A stretch of 64,000 nt of DNA from Bacillota bacterium (GTDB lineage: Bacteria > Bacillota > Negativicutes > Sporomusales > Sporomusaceae): NCBI GenBank assembly GCA_023443285.1, contig JAEZVB010000137.1, positions 10,110 through 74,109 on the forward strand. The letters are read 5' to 3'. Below the pieces are notes generated by a model. That model saw nothing but the letters and a program-made list of their open reading frames with translations, had not been told where the DNA came from and did not search any database. The translations under genes and the position numbers were made by a program. Every line of letters begins with the position of its first letter. Position 1 is the first letter of the stretch. Below, in pieces: positions 1 to 9,543 of this stretch.

Positions 1-109
1 GGACAATTACCCGTGCTATCTTTTTTCGATCTTTGAGTTCTGTAAATCTGGCATAAAGAGCACTTTTTCTTTTTTTGCGAGGAATAAATTCTTCAGTCGG
101 AGTTATCAT
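1..109 (-). CDS. Partial CDS, N-terminus only, last visible gene of the exopolysaccharide operon
   Basis: The ATG at 109 is preceded by an AGGGGA ribosome binding site about 8 bases upstream, and the frame stays open to the window edge (36 codons). It overlaps the end of the glycosyltransferase gene by 17 bases, which indicates translational coupling. The visible N-terminus starts MITPTEEF and then becomes very rich in Lys and Arg, as in a cytoplasmic tail ahead of a membrane segment. The family cannot be recognised from so little; by position it should be another exopolysaccharide synthesis or modification subunit. Confidence 0.6.
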   Translation of the reverse strand, partial: MITPTEEFIPRKKRKSALYARFTELKDRKKIARVIV

Positions 110-1949
110 ATATTTTGTCCCCTATTTTTTTACGTTTCTTTTTAGCCGCTTCCAGAAGATCCGCCGGGGTCATCCGTGTTCCCCAGGTACTTTTCCAAAA
201 GGTTACCCAAGCTATGGGCATTTGCCATAAAAGCACAGCTTCATAATATATGCAAAACCAAATCCCATAAATCCAGGTAGAGCTTCTTCTAAGGAATAAT
301 TGTGCCAAACTCATAAGTACAGCCATTAAAAGGAGGCCAAGGATAAAGGTAAACGGAAATACTCTATGCATAAACGGAATATAAATCAGGTTATACATAA
401 CAATCATAGGTGCCAATAATGGTACGATCATCCCCATATAAAAAGACAAGGCCATAAAAGGTTCTTTTTTCCACATAAAACGGGCAGCAATCAATGATTC
501 CCTCAGCCATGAACGCTTCCAACGCATTTGTTGTTTTAGAAAGACTTTATACTTATTGGGCACAATGGTACTGCAAACTGCCGTATCCTGATAGGTGGTA
601 CGGTTTTCCCGCAAAATAAAATTAGTCATACTCCGGTCATCACCGAATGTAGCCCGTTCTCCCAAGAATTTCTGGTTCAGCCACGCATCCATATATTTGA
701 TGACTAACGCTTTCCGATAACAAGAAATTGGTCCGGACAAACAGGTAACAGCATCAAAATAACCTTCTGCTGCTTTCATAATCCGAAAAGCAATATAATA
801 GCGAACAGCCTGCATTTTTGTCAGGGCGTTGGTATACGTATTGGCGACATCGGTTCTGCCGGAAACGCCCCCCATTTTTGTGTCTTTAAAAGGCTGAACA
901 ATATTGCGAACGGCAAAGGGGTCTAGAAAGCTGTCAGAGTCAACAAATACTACCAATTCGTGCTGTGCCATCAACGCTCCCTTGGCCATGGCTTCCCGCT
1001 TGCCTGCATTTTGCGGTTGACGGAAATAATGAAGTCTTGTATCAACCTCATAGCGTTTTTCTTTACTCTTAATTTCTTCAACGATTTCTTGAATTCTTTC
1101 AAAAGAGCGGTCATTGGAGCAATCATCAATTACAATGACTTCCAGTTTGTCAATCGGATAATCCTGATTAATGCAACTAATAATTGTTCTTTGTATCCAT
1201 TCTTCCTCATTAAAACAAGGAATAATTATGCTGACACCCGGTGTAAATTCACTGTCAATCGCATCAGGTCGGTAAAACATAGCAAACAAATAACGGCTTA
1301 ATAAAAAGACGGCAGTAATGATACTATACGTATACAGAACTTTATTAAACTCGAAATATAGCATACCTTCTGCCCGTGAAAAGATAATACAGAAACTAAC
1401 TACAAATAAGAATAGCGAAGCTAGCGACATTAGATACCAATTTTTTTTCTTATTGGCATGTTGCGCTAATGATTCGGAAAACATAATACCGCAGCTTACT
1501 TTTCCATCAGCGTTTTTCATCCAGACTAACTTAGCGCCAATATTGACCTTCATCTCATAGCCTTCAGGCATAGAACCGGGCGTAATGGTAAACTTCAGTC
1601 GAATATTCTGAGTTTGTTCCATTTCCGCAGCTACTTCAGGGGAAACTTCTAAAAGCATTCCGGTTGTTGAGATATCTACCCCTCTGCCGGTTTGTTTTAT
1701 TTTTTTTCTTCCCAAAGTATATTGAATAGAAACTTGATAATTAACTAAATAGCGCCTGCCTAAATTTTTCGATTCTATCTGGCTGTCAAAATCATAAAAT
1801 CCGTCAGTCTTTCCTTTTGCTCGCCGTCGATCCAGATTGCTGCGCACGCCTTCCTTATCTGGCACGTTCGAAAGGAGCCTGCGATCCGGCTTAGCAACAA
1901 GCAGGATATCTTCCGTTTCCATTTTATTTTTCTGCGCTAATTTATCCAT
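93..1949 (-). CDS. Family 2 glycosyltransferase (polysaccharide synthase) with N-terminal PilZ domain
   Basis: Membrane-bound processive glycosyltransferase expected to polymerise an exopolysaccharide from nucleotide sugars and extrude it across the inner membrane. Order: a basic N-terminal stretch, a PilZ c-di-GMP-binding domain (about 65-165, with RR near 67 and the DISTTG core near 94-99), two membrane helices (about 173-192 and 207-228), a GT2 domain (about 240-480) with DSD near 340, GDD near 438-440 and the QQMRW motif near 475-479, then several C-terminal helices. The start at 1949 is preferred over one two codons upstream because the AAGG ribosome binding site is then 8 bases away. 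BcsA carries PilZ at the C-terminus; here it is N-terminal, more reminiscent of an Alg44-Alg8 combination. The polymer is unknown. The synthase call is firm. Confidence 0.9.
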   Translation of the reverse strand: MDKLAQKNKMETEDILLVAKPDRRLLSNVPDKEGVRSNLDRRRAKGKTDGFYDFDSQIESKNLGRRYLVNYQVSIQYTLGRKKIKQTGRGVDISTTGMLLEVSPEVAAEMEQTQNIRLKFTITPGSMPEGYEMKVNIGAKLVWMKNADGKVSCGIMFSESLAQHANKKKNWYLMSLASLFLFVVSFCIIFSRAEGMLYFEFNKVLYTYSIITAVFLLSRYLFAMFYRPDAIDSEFTPGVSIIIPCFNEEEWIQRTIISCINQDYPIDKLEVIVIDDCSNDRSFERIQEIVEEIKSKEKRYEVDTRLHYFRQPQNAGKREAMAKGALMAQHELVVFVDSDSFLDPFAVRNIVQPFKDTKMGGVSGRTDVANTYTNALTKMQAVRYYIAFRIMKAAEGYFDAVTCLSGPISCYRKALVIKYMDAWLNQKFLGERATFGDDRSMTNFILRENRTTYQDTAVCSTIVPNKYKVFLKQQMRWKRSWLRESLIAARFMWKKEPFMALSFYMGMIVPLLAPMIVMYNLIYIPFMHRVFPFTFILGLLLMAVLMSLAQLFLRRSSTWIYGIWFCIYYEAVLLWQMPIAWVTFWKSTWGTRMTPADLLEAAKKKRKKIGDKIYDNSD

Positions 1950-2014
1950 AATCATATCCTTACAACATTCTGCTAAGCTAATTTCTGTAAAATTATCAGC
2001 GCTGTATCATACGC

Positions 2015-4588
2015 TCAATGTTGTTTCTGATTTATCTGCGAGTAACCATTTACTAAATAATCTGATAGCCTGCCGACCTTAAACTTCGAGGGATCAGAAT
2101 CTGCCTTCGCTTCGTTGGCTGTCAACAAAATATCCACTGCAGTTGCCGTATACTTAGCGGCATCACTCATGTGCATGACCAAAATAGCCCCTTTTTGCAC
2201 TTCACCGTCTGCAGTAAAAATACCCTCTGTAATCTTGGCGATAAGGGTTCCAACATTATCAGCCATATAATCCTCAGTACTGGTAGAGCCGGATACAATG
2301 TACTCATAACCGGCTCCAAGCACCGATTCCATCCCCACCTTGCTAATTGCAAGTGTGGGCGGACGAAAATATTTAGTTAAAACCGGTTTGCCCTTAAACG
2401 TTACATCGCCTGTAACTTCCAGCAATTTATCGTAGGATGTGGCTAATTCTTGGGTATACTCTTCTTTAGTTTGTGGTGAAACAAACTTGCCAGTTTGGGG
2501 ATCTGTGATTACCATCGGTTTATGTTTATCTGAGTGATCGCCAATTTCATGACCTTCCTGTGCAATTGCCCTGAGCAAATTAGGATTATTTGCTAGGTTG
2601 TTGGTAATAATGAAAAAAGTTCCCGTCACATTATGTTTACGTAAAACATATAGAAGTTTATTAATTGCTGAATCTGACCCCCAGTCATCAAAGGTTAAAA
2701 AGATAACATTATCTTTGGTATGAATACAACCATTTCTATCCAAACGCCGGGCTTCCATTTTTGAAAACCCAAGCATCCGATCTTCTATATTAACAGTTGA
2801 TTGACCGATATAGCGCTTAGTCAATTCTGATAAGAATTTGTGATGATCAATAGTAGCAAATTCCAGCGATTCGGCTTGTAAATAAGCGGGAACCTGTTCC
2901 CTATCTCCCGGATATTTGTAAATCATTTTGTGGTTATTAAGAATTTCACCAACCGGCTTAATCATGTACTGCGAATCATTTGCCCGGTTATTGTCAGGAT
3001 TATCATAAAAGGTTGCATAAGCAATATTGTCTATTTTGTTATGCTTAATTGTCTCCATCAAACCACCGATGATTTGGTTATCTGTATAAAAATCCATTTT
3101 AAAATAAAGAATTTGCCCCCGGGCAAGGGAAGCCTTACTTTTTGGAAAAACTTCTGTCATAATTGCGTCTACAGAAGTATAGTCCTTATGCTTACTTTGC
3201 ACAACATTCATGGATTGTCCAATCAAATAATAGTCCAGACTGCCAACAGCTTCTTTTGTGGTATCTGTAATAACACCTGATACTTGTTTAACTAAATTGG
3301 TAGTTACACCAAAATTCTCCTTCAGTATTCGGGATGAACGGACAAGACTATTACTGGTTTCTTCAAACGTGGCTCCGTCCTTCGGTCTTATCGCAATACC
3401 AATTTCATGTCCGCTTGAAATAATTTTTTTTATGGTTTGCGGATATTTTTTCATTTCTGTTTCCGCAACAAAGAAAGTCGCTTTAATACCAAGTTTATTC
3501 AATTTTTCCAGAACATCATCGACAACTGTTTCCTTCGCTAAGCCGCCAAAGGTATAGGAAAGCGCCTGTTCTGTTGTGAAAATCATCTTCATTTCAGTTG
3601 CAGGCTGACGACCATTTTCAGCTGCATAGGCTGTCTGGCAAAAGAACAAAGGCATAATTTGTTCTTTCAAAAAGGATACTGTTTTATTAACAAGCTCATC
3701 CACATATACCGAACTATATTTTGCCTTTTGCAATGCAATTAAGAGTTGTTCGACAGCCAAGACAGTTTCTTTTTCCTCCTGGTTAAGCGGCGCAGGCATT
3801 TCTTTTATGCTTGGCTGTTTGTCGATGGCCGGTTTCTCATCATTTTTTCCCTGTCCAAGTATAAATGGATCGATATTTGTTATTAGCTTAACAGAAACAA
3901 TGCTTCCCGGTTGCAAAGCCGCAACAAAAGCGTCTGCAGCAGCCGGAGAGTTGACCTGTTTTACATTTAAAAAGACATCACTCTGGACAACGCTTTTAAA
4001 ACCGCAGGCTTTGGCAACTTGTAATATTTTATCCGTATATTTAGTATCATTACATTTTAATAGGTTTGGCTCTTGAGCCGTTTCCTGTTTGATAATTTTT
4101 TTTGCCCGGCAAAAATCCTGTACTAGCCTATCAACAGGCAGCTCTTCCATTTTTGCCATGCCCACAAGCGTAAAGTTTTCAACTTTTTGTCCTGCTTTAG
4201 TAATATCTGCTACAAGCTGTGGTTCTTCCACAACTTGTATTCCGTTAGCAAAAAAGGTTGCTTTAACATTATATTTTTGTAATAACCCCAATATTTGTTG
4301 CAAGGTCGTTCGATCAGTCAGGCCATCAAAAGTCAGCGCAATCGTCCGCGAACCGCCTTTATTGCCACGAATAACCGTTGCTCTTTCCTGACTCTTTTTT
4401 AGTTGCTCAAGAGCTAACGTAATTTCCGAATCCGCATTATAAGGATTTTCCACAATTATATCTGTATTGTTTTGGTGGTCTTGCATCCGATTTTTTAAGG
4501 ACAACAGCGAATCTTTGTAAAAAAATGCAGCAGTCAGAAAGATTCCTATTATAATACCGAATATAATTATAAGCTTCTTGTTTTTCAC
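2015..4588 (-). CDS. Membrane-anchored polysaccharide deacetylase with three NodB-like domains
   Basis: Probable periplasmic N-deacetylase (carbohydrate esterase 4 family) modifying the exported polymer. The GTG at 4588 is chosen because an AGGAGTGAT ribosome binding site lies at 4593-4601; a longer frame from 4618 would overlap the upstream gene and lacks such a site. The protein begins with a basic stretch and one signal-anchor helix. Three NodB-like units follow at about 80-240, 335-550 and 625-845. Only the last has the full motif set: TFDDW, HEIGDHSDKH and FRPP. The first keeps TFDG but lacks the second Asp and the metal His pair; the second has TFGG. The first two are therefore probably non-catalytic, perhaps sugar-binding. 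The gap to the upstream dehydrogenase gene is 17 bases, so it is in the same operon. PgaB and IcaB are functional analogues. Confidence 0.88.
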   Translation of the reverse strand: MKNKKLIIIFGIIIGIFLTAAFFYKDSLLSLKNRMQDHQNNTDIIVENPYNADSEITLALEQLKKSQERATVIRGNKGGSRTIALTFDGLTDRTTLQQILGLLQKYNVKATFFANGIQVVEEPQLVADITKAGQKVENFTLVGMAKMEELPVDRLVQDFCRAKKIIKQETAQEPNLLKCNDTKYTDKILQVAKACGFKSVVQSDVFLNVKQVNSPAAADAFVAALQPGSIVSVKLITNIDPFILGQGKNDEKPAIDKQPSIKEMPAPLNQEEKETVLAVEQLLIALQKAKYSSVYVDELVNKTVSFLKEQIMPLFFCQTAYAAENGRQPATEMKMIFTTEQALSYTFGGLAKETVVDDVLEKLNKLGIKATFFVAETEMKKYPQTIKKIISSGHEIGIAIRPKDGATFEETSNSLVRSSRILKENFGVTTNLVKQVSGVITDTTKEAVGSLDYYLIGQSMNVVQSKHKDYTSVDAIMTEVFPKSKASLARGQILYFKMDFYTDNQIIGGLMETIKHNKIDNIAYATFYDNPDNNRANDSQYMIKPVGEILNNHKMIYKYPGDREQVPAYLQAESLEFATIDHHKFLSELTKRYIGQSTVNIEDRMLGFSKMEARRLDRNGCIHTKDNVIFLTFDDWGSDSAINKLLYVLRKHNVTGTFFIITNNLANNPNLLRAIAQEGHEIGDHSDKHKPMVITDPQTGKFVSPQTKEEYTQELATSYDKLLEVTGDVTFKGKPVLTKYFRPPTLAISKVGMESVLGAGYEYIVSGSTSTEDYMADNVGTLIAKITEGIFTADGEVQKGAILVMHMSDAAKYTATAVDILLTANEAKADSDPSKFKVGRLSDYLVNGYSQINQKQH

Positions 4589-4605
4589 GGGTATCACTCC
4601 TATGA

Positions 4606-5931
4606 CTAAAAGCTCCAATAAGAATAGGTATCTTTTATGTGTCTCGCTTGAATCACATTTTTGATATCAATTATTACATGCTGTGAATCGCTTTGTTCCT
4701 GTTCAAACATTTTTTCGATAGTTGATGCTTTTAAATCCTTAAATTGTTTATGTCCCACTAAAAATATTAAACAGTCCGCATTACAAACATCGTTTATTTC
4801 GAGAAGTTCATTATGCAATTCACTTATGAATTCGTTTTTATCAGCCACCGGATCTACTACTTTTACATTTATGCCATATTCAGCAAGCTGGTTGCAAACA
4901 TCGACTGCTTTAGAATTGCGCATATCAGGACAATCTTCTTTGAAGGTTATCCCGAATACATATATGTTGGATTTTTTAATGTTTTTTCCTGCTTGAATCA
5001 ATTTTTTGACAACATTGTTGACAATAAAAGTTGCCATACTGTCATTTACTTTTCTGCCAGCGGCTATGATTTGCGAATAATATCCCAGCAGTTGAGCTTG
5101 ATAGATAAAATAATAAGGGTCAATACCAATGCAGTGTCCGCCTACTAACCCGGGATAAAATCCCAACGCATTCCATTTGGTGTTCATAGCATTAATTACT
5201 TCATTTGTGTTAATCCCCATACGGGCAAAAATCATCGCCAATTCATTCATAAAGGCAATATTAATATCCCTTTGGGCATTTTCTGCTACTTTTGCCGCTT
5301 CCGCGACTTTAATGGTCGAGGCTCGATATACACCTGCAGATATTATCATCTCATAGGCGGCCGCGATATTTTCCAGTGCTTCTGCATCTATGCCCGAGAC
5401 AATTTTTTGAATATTTTCCAACCTATGTATTTTGTCGCCTGGATTTATTCTTTCCGGCGAATACCCGACTTTGAAATCCCGGCCACATACCAGACCTGAT
5501 TCTTTCTCTAAAATAGGTATGCAAATATCTTCGGTCACGCCCGGATAGACGGTAGATTCAAAAACAACAATACTGCCTCTTGAGAAATTTCGACCTACCG
5601 TCTGGCTGGCATTAACAACAGGAGACAAATCCGGTGTTTTATCCCCATTGATAGGTGTTGGGACGGCAACGATAATCATTTTCGCCTCTTGCAATCTTGT
5701 TGCATCAGTAGTAAATTCTAGGGTTGTGTTCTGAATTTTCTCATTGCCAATTTCGTGGGTAGGATCAATTCCTTGTTTATAGGTATTAACCTTTTCTTCG
5801 TTAATATCATATCCCAGTGTCTTGACTTTTTCGGCAAAAGCAACCGCTAGAGGTAATCCCACATATCCTAATCCTACAACTGCCACATAATTCTTCATAG
5901 TCCGTATTGCATCAACTACTTCTAACTGCAT
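4606..5931 (-). CDS. Nucleotide-sugar 6-dehydrogenase (UDP-GlcNAc/GalNAc dehydrogenase type, TviB/WbpO-like)
   Basis: Cytosolic NAD-dependent enzyme oxidising C6 of a UDP-hexose(amine) to the uronate, giving the likely acidic precursor of the polymer. It has an N-terminal Rossmann motif GLGYVGLPLA, the VAEAAKVAEN helix typical of the family, and the active-site cysteine in GGHCIGIDPYY. The stretch with KVGYSPERINPGD is typical of the TviB/WbpO/CapL branch, which acts on N-acetylated sugars, rather than plain UDP-glucose dehydrogenase; the substrate is inferred. Two starts are possible: ATG 5931, with a CAGG site about 9 bases upstream, and ATG 5898 (MKNYVAVVG), which matches the usual family N-terminus but has a weak site. 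It lies 21 bases after the exporter gene. Confidence 0.9.
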   Translation of the reverse strand: MQLEVVDAIRTMKNYVAVVGLGYVGLPLAVAFAEKVKTLGYDINEEKVNTYKQGIDPTHEIGNEKIQNTTLEFTTDATRLQEAKMIIVAVPTPINGDKTPDLSPVVNASQTVGRNFSRGSIVVFESTVYPGVTEDICIPILEKESGLVCGRDFKVGYSPERINPGDKIHRLENIQKIVSGIDAEALENIAAAYEMIISAGVYRASTIKVAEAAKVAENAQRDINIAFMNELAMIFARMGINTNEVINAMNTKWNALGFYPGLVGGHCIGIDPYYFIYQAQLLGYYSQIIAAGRKVNDSMATFIVNNVVKKLIQAGKNIKKSNIYVFGITFKEDCPDMRNSKAVDVCNQLAEYGINVKVVDPVADKNEFISELHNELLEINDVCNADCLIFLVGHKQFKDLKASTIEKMFEQEQSDSQHVIIDIKNVIQARHIKDTYSYWSF

Positions 5932-5952
5932 CTTTCAAAACCTGCCTATCTA

Positions 5953-8900
5953 TTAAAAATAATGTGTCAGTTGCGTCCAGAAGGTCTTCCCTCTTTCTCC
6001 CGAAATTTTGTCTTTTAAATCATAATATTCGATGCCTAGTACAGAGTCTTTGGCGAACGCATAGTTTATCCCTAATCCATAGCCTTTAAAGCCTTGCATC
6101 GAGTTAGCTTTGCCGTCCATTCCATGAGAAATATAAGTATATTGGGGTTGATCATAATATTTTACATACAGATTATAAGTGTTTGGCCGGTATGTGTGTA
6201 ACTGACCATAACTAAGAGTTAACACATAGCCATTTGTATTTCCTTTACTGTCTTTACGGCTAGAGCCTAAAAACATGGCACCTACACTCAAATCGTTAAA
6301 GTTGTAATTCCCACCAATATTCACAATTGTGTTTCGATCATGCGTACCCTCGTCCAGTTGATAGTAATATAATCCGGTTTCCAGATTATAATCAAAATCA
6401 GTATATCGTGCTGTTACTATGTATGTTTCCTTGGTATTTTGGGTTTTCCCATAACCGACCGAATATTTTACCGGTTCACCAGCATCAAGTTTGACCCCGG
6501 TCAAGCTGCTGTCATAAATATTTCCCTCGGCCATAAGGTAACCAAATTTACCTGCTTTGACAGTAGCATCCCCTAGTTTCCCTCTTATGTACAAGCTGGA
6601 AAGCTCGAACTTATTATTATAATTTTTAATACTCTGTTGCCCTTCGAGCGTACTATATACATGCCAATCTTTATTAATCTTGCTGTTGGCACTAAGATAG
6701 AGACGGAATCCCGCTGCAGTTTTATTCCATTTTTCCGAACCGGAATTCACCGCGTAGTGATAACGAATTTCACCATCAAGCTTGACCTTATTGTCAGGAT
6801 GCTTACTGCGATTACCAACATCCATTAATTCATCAATAAGTCCTGAATAGGTCTCCCGATTAAGCACTTGAAAGGTAGGTTTATCACTTTTCTGCAATCC
6901 TGTTGACTTTCCATCAGCAATAATTTTATCTATTTGATTAATGATTTTTGTTGTAAGCTGCGCAAATTGAGTTTGGGCCTTTTTCATGTCTAAATTATTA
7001 TCATTAATTATAGTAGTTGTAATTTGCGCCATTTCATAGGTAAATTGATTTCGCTGTTCACTTGGTATGATTGGTATTACTTTGGCCGTAATATTAGAAA
7101 TCGCGTAAGTAAAATCAATTTTAAAATTCTCAGCATTTGTGGTTGGTGACGATAAGAATTTTGTTGCAATTTGCGCCATTTCATAAGCAAACTCTTCTTT
7201 GATCTTTTGAGGAGCTTCTTTATCTACACTCAGGACGTGCTTATTCGACTCAACGAGATTGCTTACGTTTAAAGCAGAATCCTGACTTTTTTGTACCGTT
7301 GTACTTAACAGCCTGGGCTTCATTTTTTGATAGTCGTTAGAAGCGGCATAGTTTGTTTGCAAAGTAGCGGATTTTTGTCCTTGCCGGTTTGGCTCCAGAG
7401 CCGCTACGGCTTTACTACGACCATATTTATTGGTTATTGTGTCAAGTGCCTGACGGGATTTTGTGTAATCGCCCATAGCAATGGCTGTCCGCGCCATACC
7501 TGACAGGCCAGCTAATTCTCCATCCGGTTGCTCTGACAATAATTGATATTGTTTATAGGCTGCTTGATTAAAGTTCTTCTTAACTAAAGCTTCAGCGTAC
7601 TGTTCACGATAAGCTTGCTTGGGATACTTGCTTAGCACTAATTCAAACAGCATCTTTCCGGCCAAATATTTATCTGTATTAATAAACGTTATTGCGTCAG
7701 TCACCACGGCGTCCACATTAGCCGGTCTGCCAAGTACTTTGTCATAGTGGCTGAGTCCCTCTGCCGTGCGTCCGGCTAATAGTAATTGAAAACCTACCTT
7801 CTGCCAGTTTGCAGCATCACCGGGTTGTGGTCTGGCAAGGTGTTGATGTATCGCCAAAGCTTGTTCCTTTTTGCCAAGCCGGATATAGCTTTCGGCCAGA
7901 GCCCTAAGCCCCAGAGTAGTCCCCCCTGCATAAGCAGGCCATAACCTTTCTCCTTCTTGTACCGCTAATTCATACTGTGAACTATTGGCAAGGGCGATTA
8001 TATAGTAACTGGCAGCCGAACTGTCAACAGGTGAGGTTTTCACGTAGCTTTTTAAAAGCGAAACAGCCTTTTGATTTTGCCCACTATTCATATAGGCAAG
8101 AGCTAAACTATGTTCTAACTTGGGTAGTTGGGATTTAGATACCTCACTGTTAGTCATTGTCCGCCGCGCACGTTCTAAATCCCCTGCGGCTTGCCGGTAA
8201 TCCTTTATTTCAATACTCAGCATACCACGGCTAAAGTATACTTCAAAGTCATTGGGGTTTTGGGCCAGTAATCGTTCATAATAAAGCTGTGCACCGGCCT
8301 GGTTGCCACGAAGCAAATTCATTTCTCCAGCCCATAATAGTGCGTCATGCTCACCGCGGAAGATTGCCGGCTCTAATACCGCCATGGCTTTATCATACTT
8401 TTTCAATTGAAAATAAGCTTTACTAACACTTTTGCTGACTGAAAACGGCATTGCAAAATTTGAATGCCGTTCATATAAATTGACAGCCTGGTCATTCTGA
8501 CCTGCCTGTTGCGAAATAATAATATAATCAAAAACTAGCGACTGATCATTGTTATTTGACTTAGAAAAACTAGCCATAATGTCCAGTGCTTGTTGAGCCT
8601 GGCCGTTCTTTGCCAGTTCCAAAGCTTGTGAATGTAATACATTCTGTTCATTTTCACTAGGAACGGCAGGCTTTGCAGCAGTAACCCGGTTTATATCCTG
8701 TACTGCAGGAATATCATCTGCCAATCTGTACATGCGCAAACTTTTTTCATACCATTGAAGATAATATTGCTTGTCCGGACTAATAGCAATAACCAATCTA
8801 AACAATGATTTTCCGCCGGCATAATTACCCTGCGCCAAAAGTGCCACAGCATCTTCTGCTGCCCCTTTAAGCATTCCATGATTTTCGTTCAATACTTGAC

Positions 8901-9309
8901 GATATATCGTTAGACCTTTGTCTACCTCGCCGGCATAAATTAATGTATAAGCCAAGCCTGCGCGATAACTATGGTTTTGCGGACTATGTGAGACAAGTAA
9001 TTCAAAGCTAGTTTTAGCTAACCGCACTTGGCCTGTTCGAATATAGCATTCAGCTACACAATATAACACTCTATCAGGCATAGCTTCTAACCGTGGCCAT
9101 ATCGCAGTGGCCGTCTCGATCACTTTTTCATATCGACAATCATCAAACAGAGCAACAATTGCTTCTTGCTCTGCCATTGAAGAAGCCTGTGTGTGCACAG
9201 AATATTCTCGGTTTGCATCAGGTGCTACGGTTGCCGCAGCTTCACCCGTATTATGTTGTGCAGCCATTAGTGCCGAAACTACAGCAAGCAAAAATCGCCT
9301 ATCTTTCAT
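5953..9309 (-). CDS. TPR-repeat outer-membrane exopolysaccharide exporter (PgaA/PelB/BcsC-like)
   Basis: First gene of the operon. It starts at ATG 9309 with a GAGG site 8 bases upstream and has an N-terminal signal peptide. Residues about 45-650 are many TPR-like helix pairs (recurrent A..Y...G..A patterns) that would sit in the periplasm. Residues about 700-800 are an unusual linker in which an F-x-Y-E-M-A-Q-I-like unit recurs about four times. The last ~290 residues are alternating-pattern beta strands ending in a terminal aromatic residue (THYF), typical of an outer-membrane barrel recognised by the BAM machinery. The architecture matches PgaA, PelB and BcsC by layout, not by recognised sequence identity. 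An outer-membrane exporter in a low-GC Firmicute supports a diderm host. Confidence 0.88.
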   Translation of the reverse strand: MKDRRFLLAVVSALMAAQHNTGEAAATVAPDANREYSVHTQASSMAEQEAIVALFDDCRYEKVIETATAIWPRLEAMPDRVLYCVAECYIRTGQVRLAKTSFELLVSHSPQNHSYRAGLAYTLIYAGEVDKGLTIYRQVLNENHGMLKGAAEDAVALLAQGNYAGGKSLFRLVIAISPDKQYYLQWYEKSLRMYRLADDIPAVQDINRVTAAKPAVPSENEQNVLHSQALELAKNGQAQQALDIMASFSKSNNNDQSLVFDYIIISQQAGQNDQAVNLYERHSNFAMPFSVSKSVSKAYFQLKKYDKAMAVLEPAIFRGEHDALLWAGEMNLLRGNQAGAQLYYERLLAQNPNDFEVYFSRGMLSIEIKDYRQAAGDLERARRTMTNSEVSKSQLPKLEHSLALAYMNSGQNQKAVSLLKSYVKTSPVDSSAASYYIIALANSSQYELAVQEGERLWPAYAGGTTLGLRALAESYIRLGKKEQALAIHQHLARPQPGDAANWQKVGFQLLLAGRTAEGLSHYDKVLGRPANVDAVVTDAITFINTDKYLAGKMLFELVLSKYPKQAYREQYAEALVKKNFNQAAYKQYQLLSEQPDGELAGLSGMARTAIAMGDYTKSRQALDTITNKYGRSKAVAALEPNRQGQKSATLQTNYAASNDYQKMKPRLLSTTVQKSQDSALNVSNLVESNKHVLSVDKEAPQKIKEEFAYEMAQIATKFLSSPTTNAENFKIDFTYAISNITAKVIPIIPSEQRNQFTYEMAQITTTIINDNNLDMKKAQTQFAQLTTKIINQIDKIIADGKSTGLQKSDKPTFQVLNRETYSGLIDELMDVGNRSKHPDNKVKLDGEIRYHYAVNSGSEKWNKTAAGFRLYLSANSKINKDWHVYSTLEGQQSIKNYNNKFELSSLYIRGKLGDATVKAGKFGYLMAEGNIYDSSLTGVKLDAGEPVKYSVGYGKTQNTKETYIVTARYTDFDYNLETGLYYYQLDEGTHDRNTIVNIGGNYNFNDLSVGAMFLGSSRKDSKGNTNGYVLTLSYGQLHTYRPNTYNLYVKYYDQPQYTYISHGMDGKANSMQGFKGYGLGINYAFAKDSVLGIEYYDLKDKISGERGKTFWTQLTHYF

Positions 9310-9409
9310 ATGTCATGCCTCATCTTTCAAGAAAGAGATATAAATTATCGTGTCAATTGCAGCGTTAGCATTTGCCGGACAGTAATACTTACAGACTTTA
9401 CGCCTATAT

Positions 9410-9461
9410 AAAATAAAAACTGCCGGTAACACTCACAAAACTTGTAAGAGCAACCTGGCAG
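9410..9461 (-). terminator. Intrinsic terminator of the riboswitch (expression platform)
   Basis: Read on the minus strand, CTGCCAGGT (9453-9461) can pair with ACCGGCAG (9420-9427), followed directly by a T-rich tract (9410-9419). An inner CTTACAA/TTGTGAG stem caps it. The 5' arm is also the 3' strand of the c-di-GMP aptamer, so terminator and folded aptamer should exclude each other. That arrangement predicts that ligand binding turns expression on; this is inferred from base pairing only. Confidence 0.75.
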
Positions 9462-9537
9462 TCATAGGTAAAAACTCCGTTAGACCCAAGGCTTTGCGTC
9501 CTCGCTTTTCAACGAGTATGCCACACTATTCATACTG
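9445..9537 (-). ncRNA. c-di-GMP-I (GEMM-I) riboswitch aptamer
   Basis: The minus strand contains the GEMM-I signature in order: GACGCAAAGCC (9490-9500), GGGTCTA just after it, then a CTATGACTGCCAGGTTGC segment (about 9450-9467) closing the aptamer. It lies between a sigma-A promoter and the start codon of the exporter gene at 9309, leaving a 5' UTR of about 230 bases. The GEMM-I family senses cyclic di-GMP and commonly controls adhesion and exopolysaccharide genes. Recognition is by conserved core, not by a covariance-model search. Confidence 0.9.
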
Positions 9538-9543
9538 ATTATT

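Noticed and set aside
960..5499. Open frames of 60-140 codons on the plus strand opposite the exopolysaccharide genes
   Set aside because: They lack ribosome binding sites and mirror the codon pattern of the real minus-strand genes.
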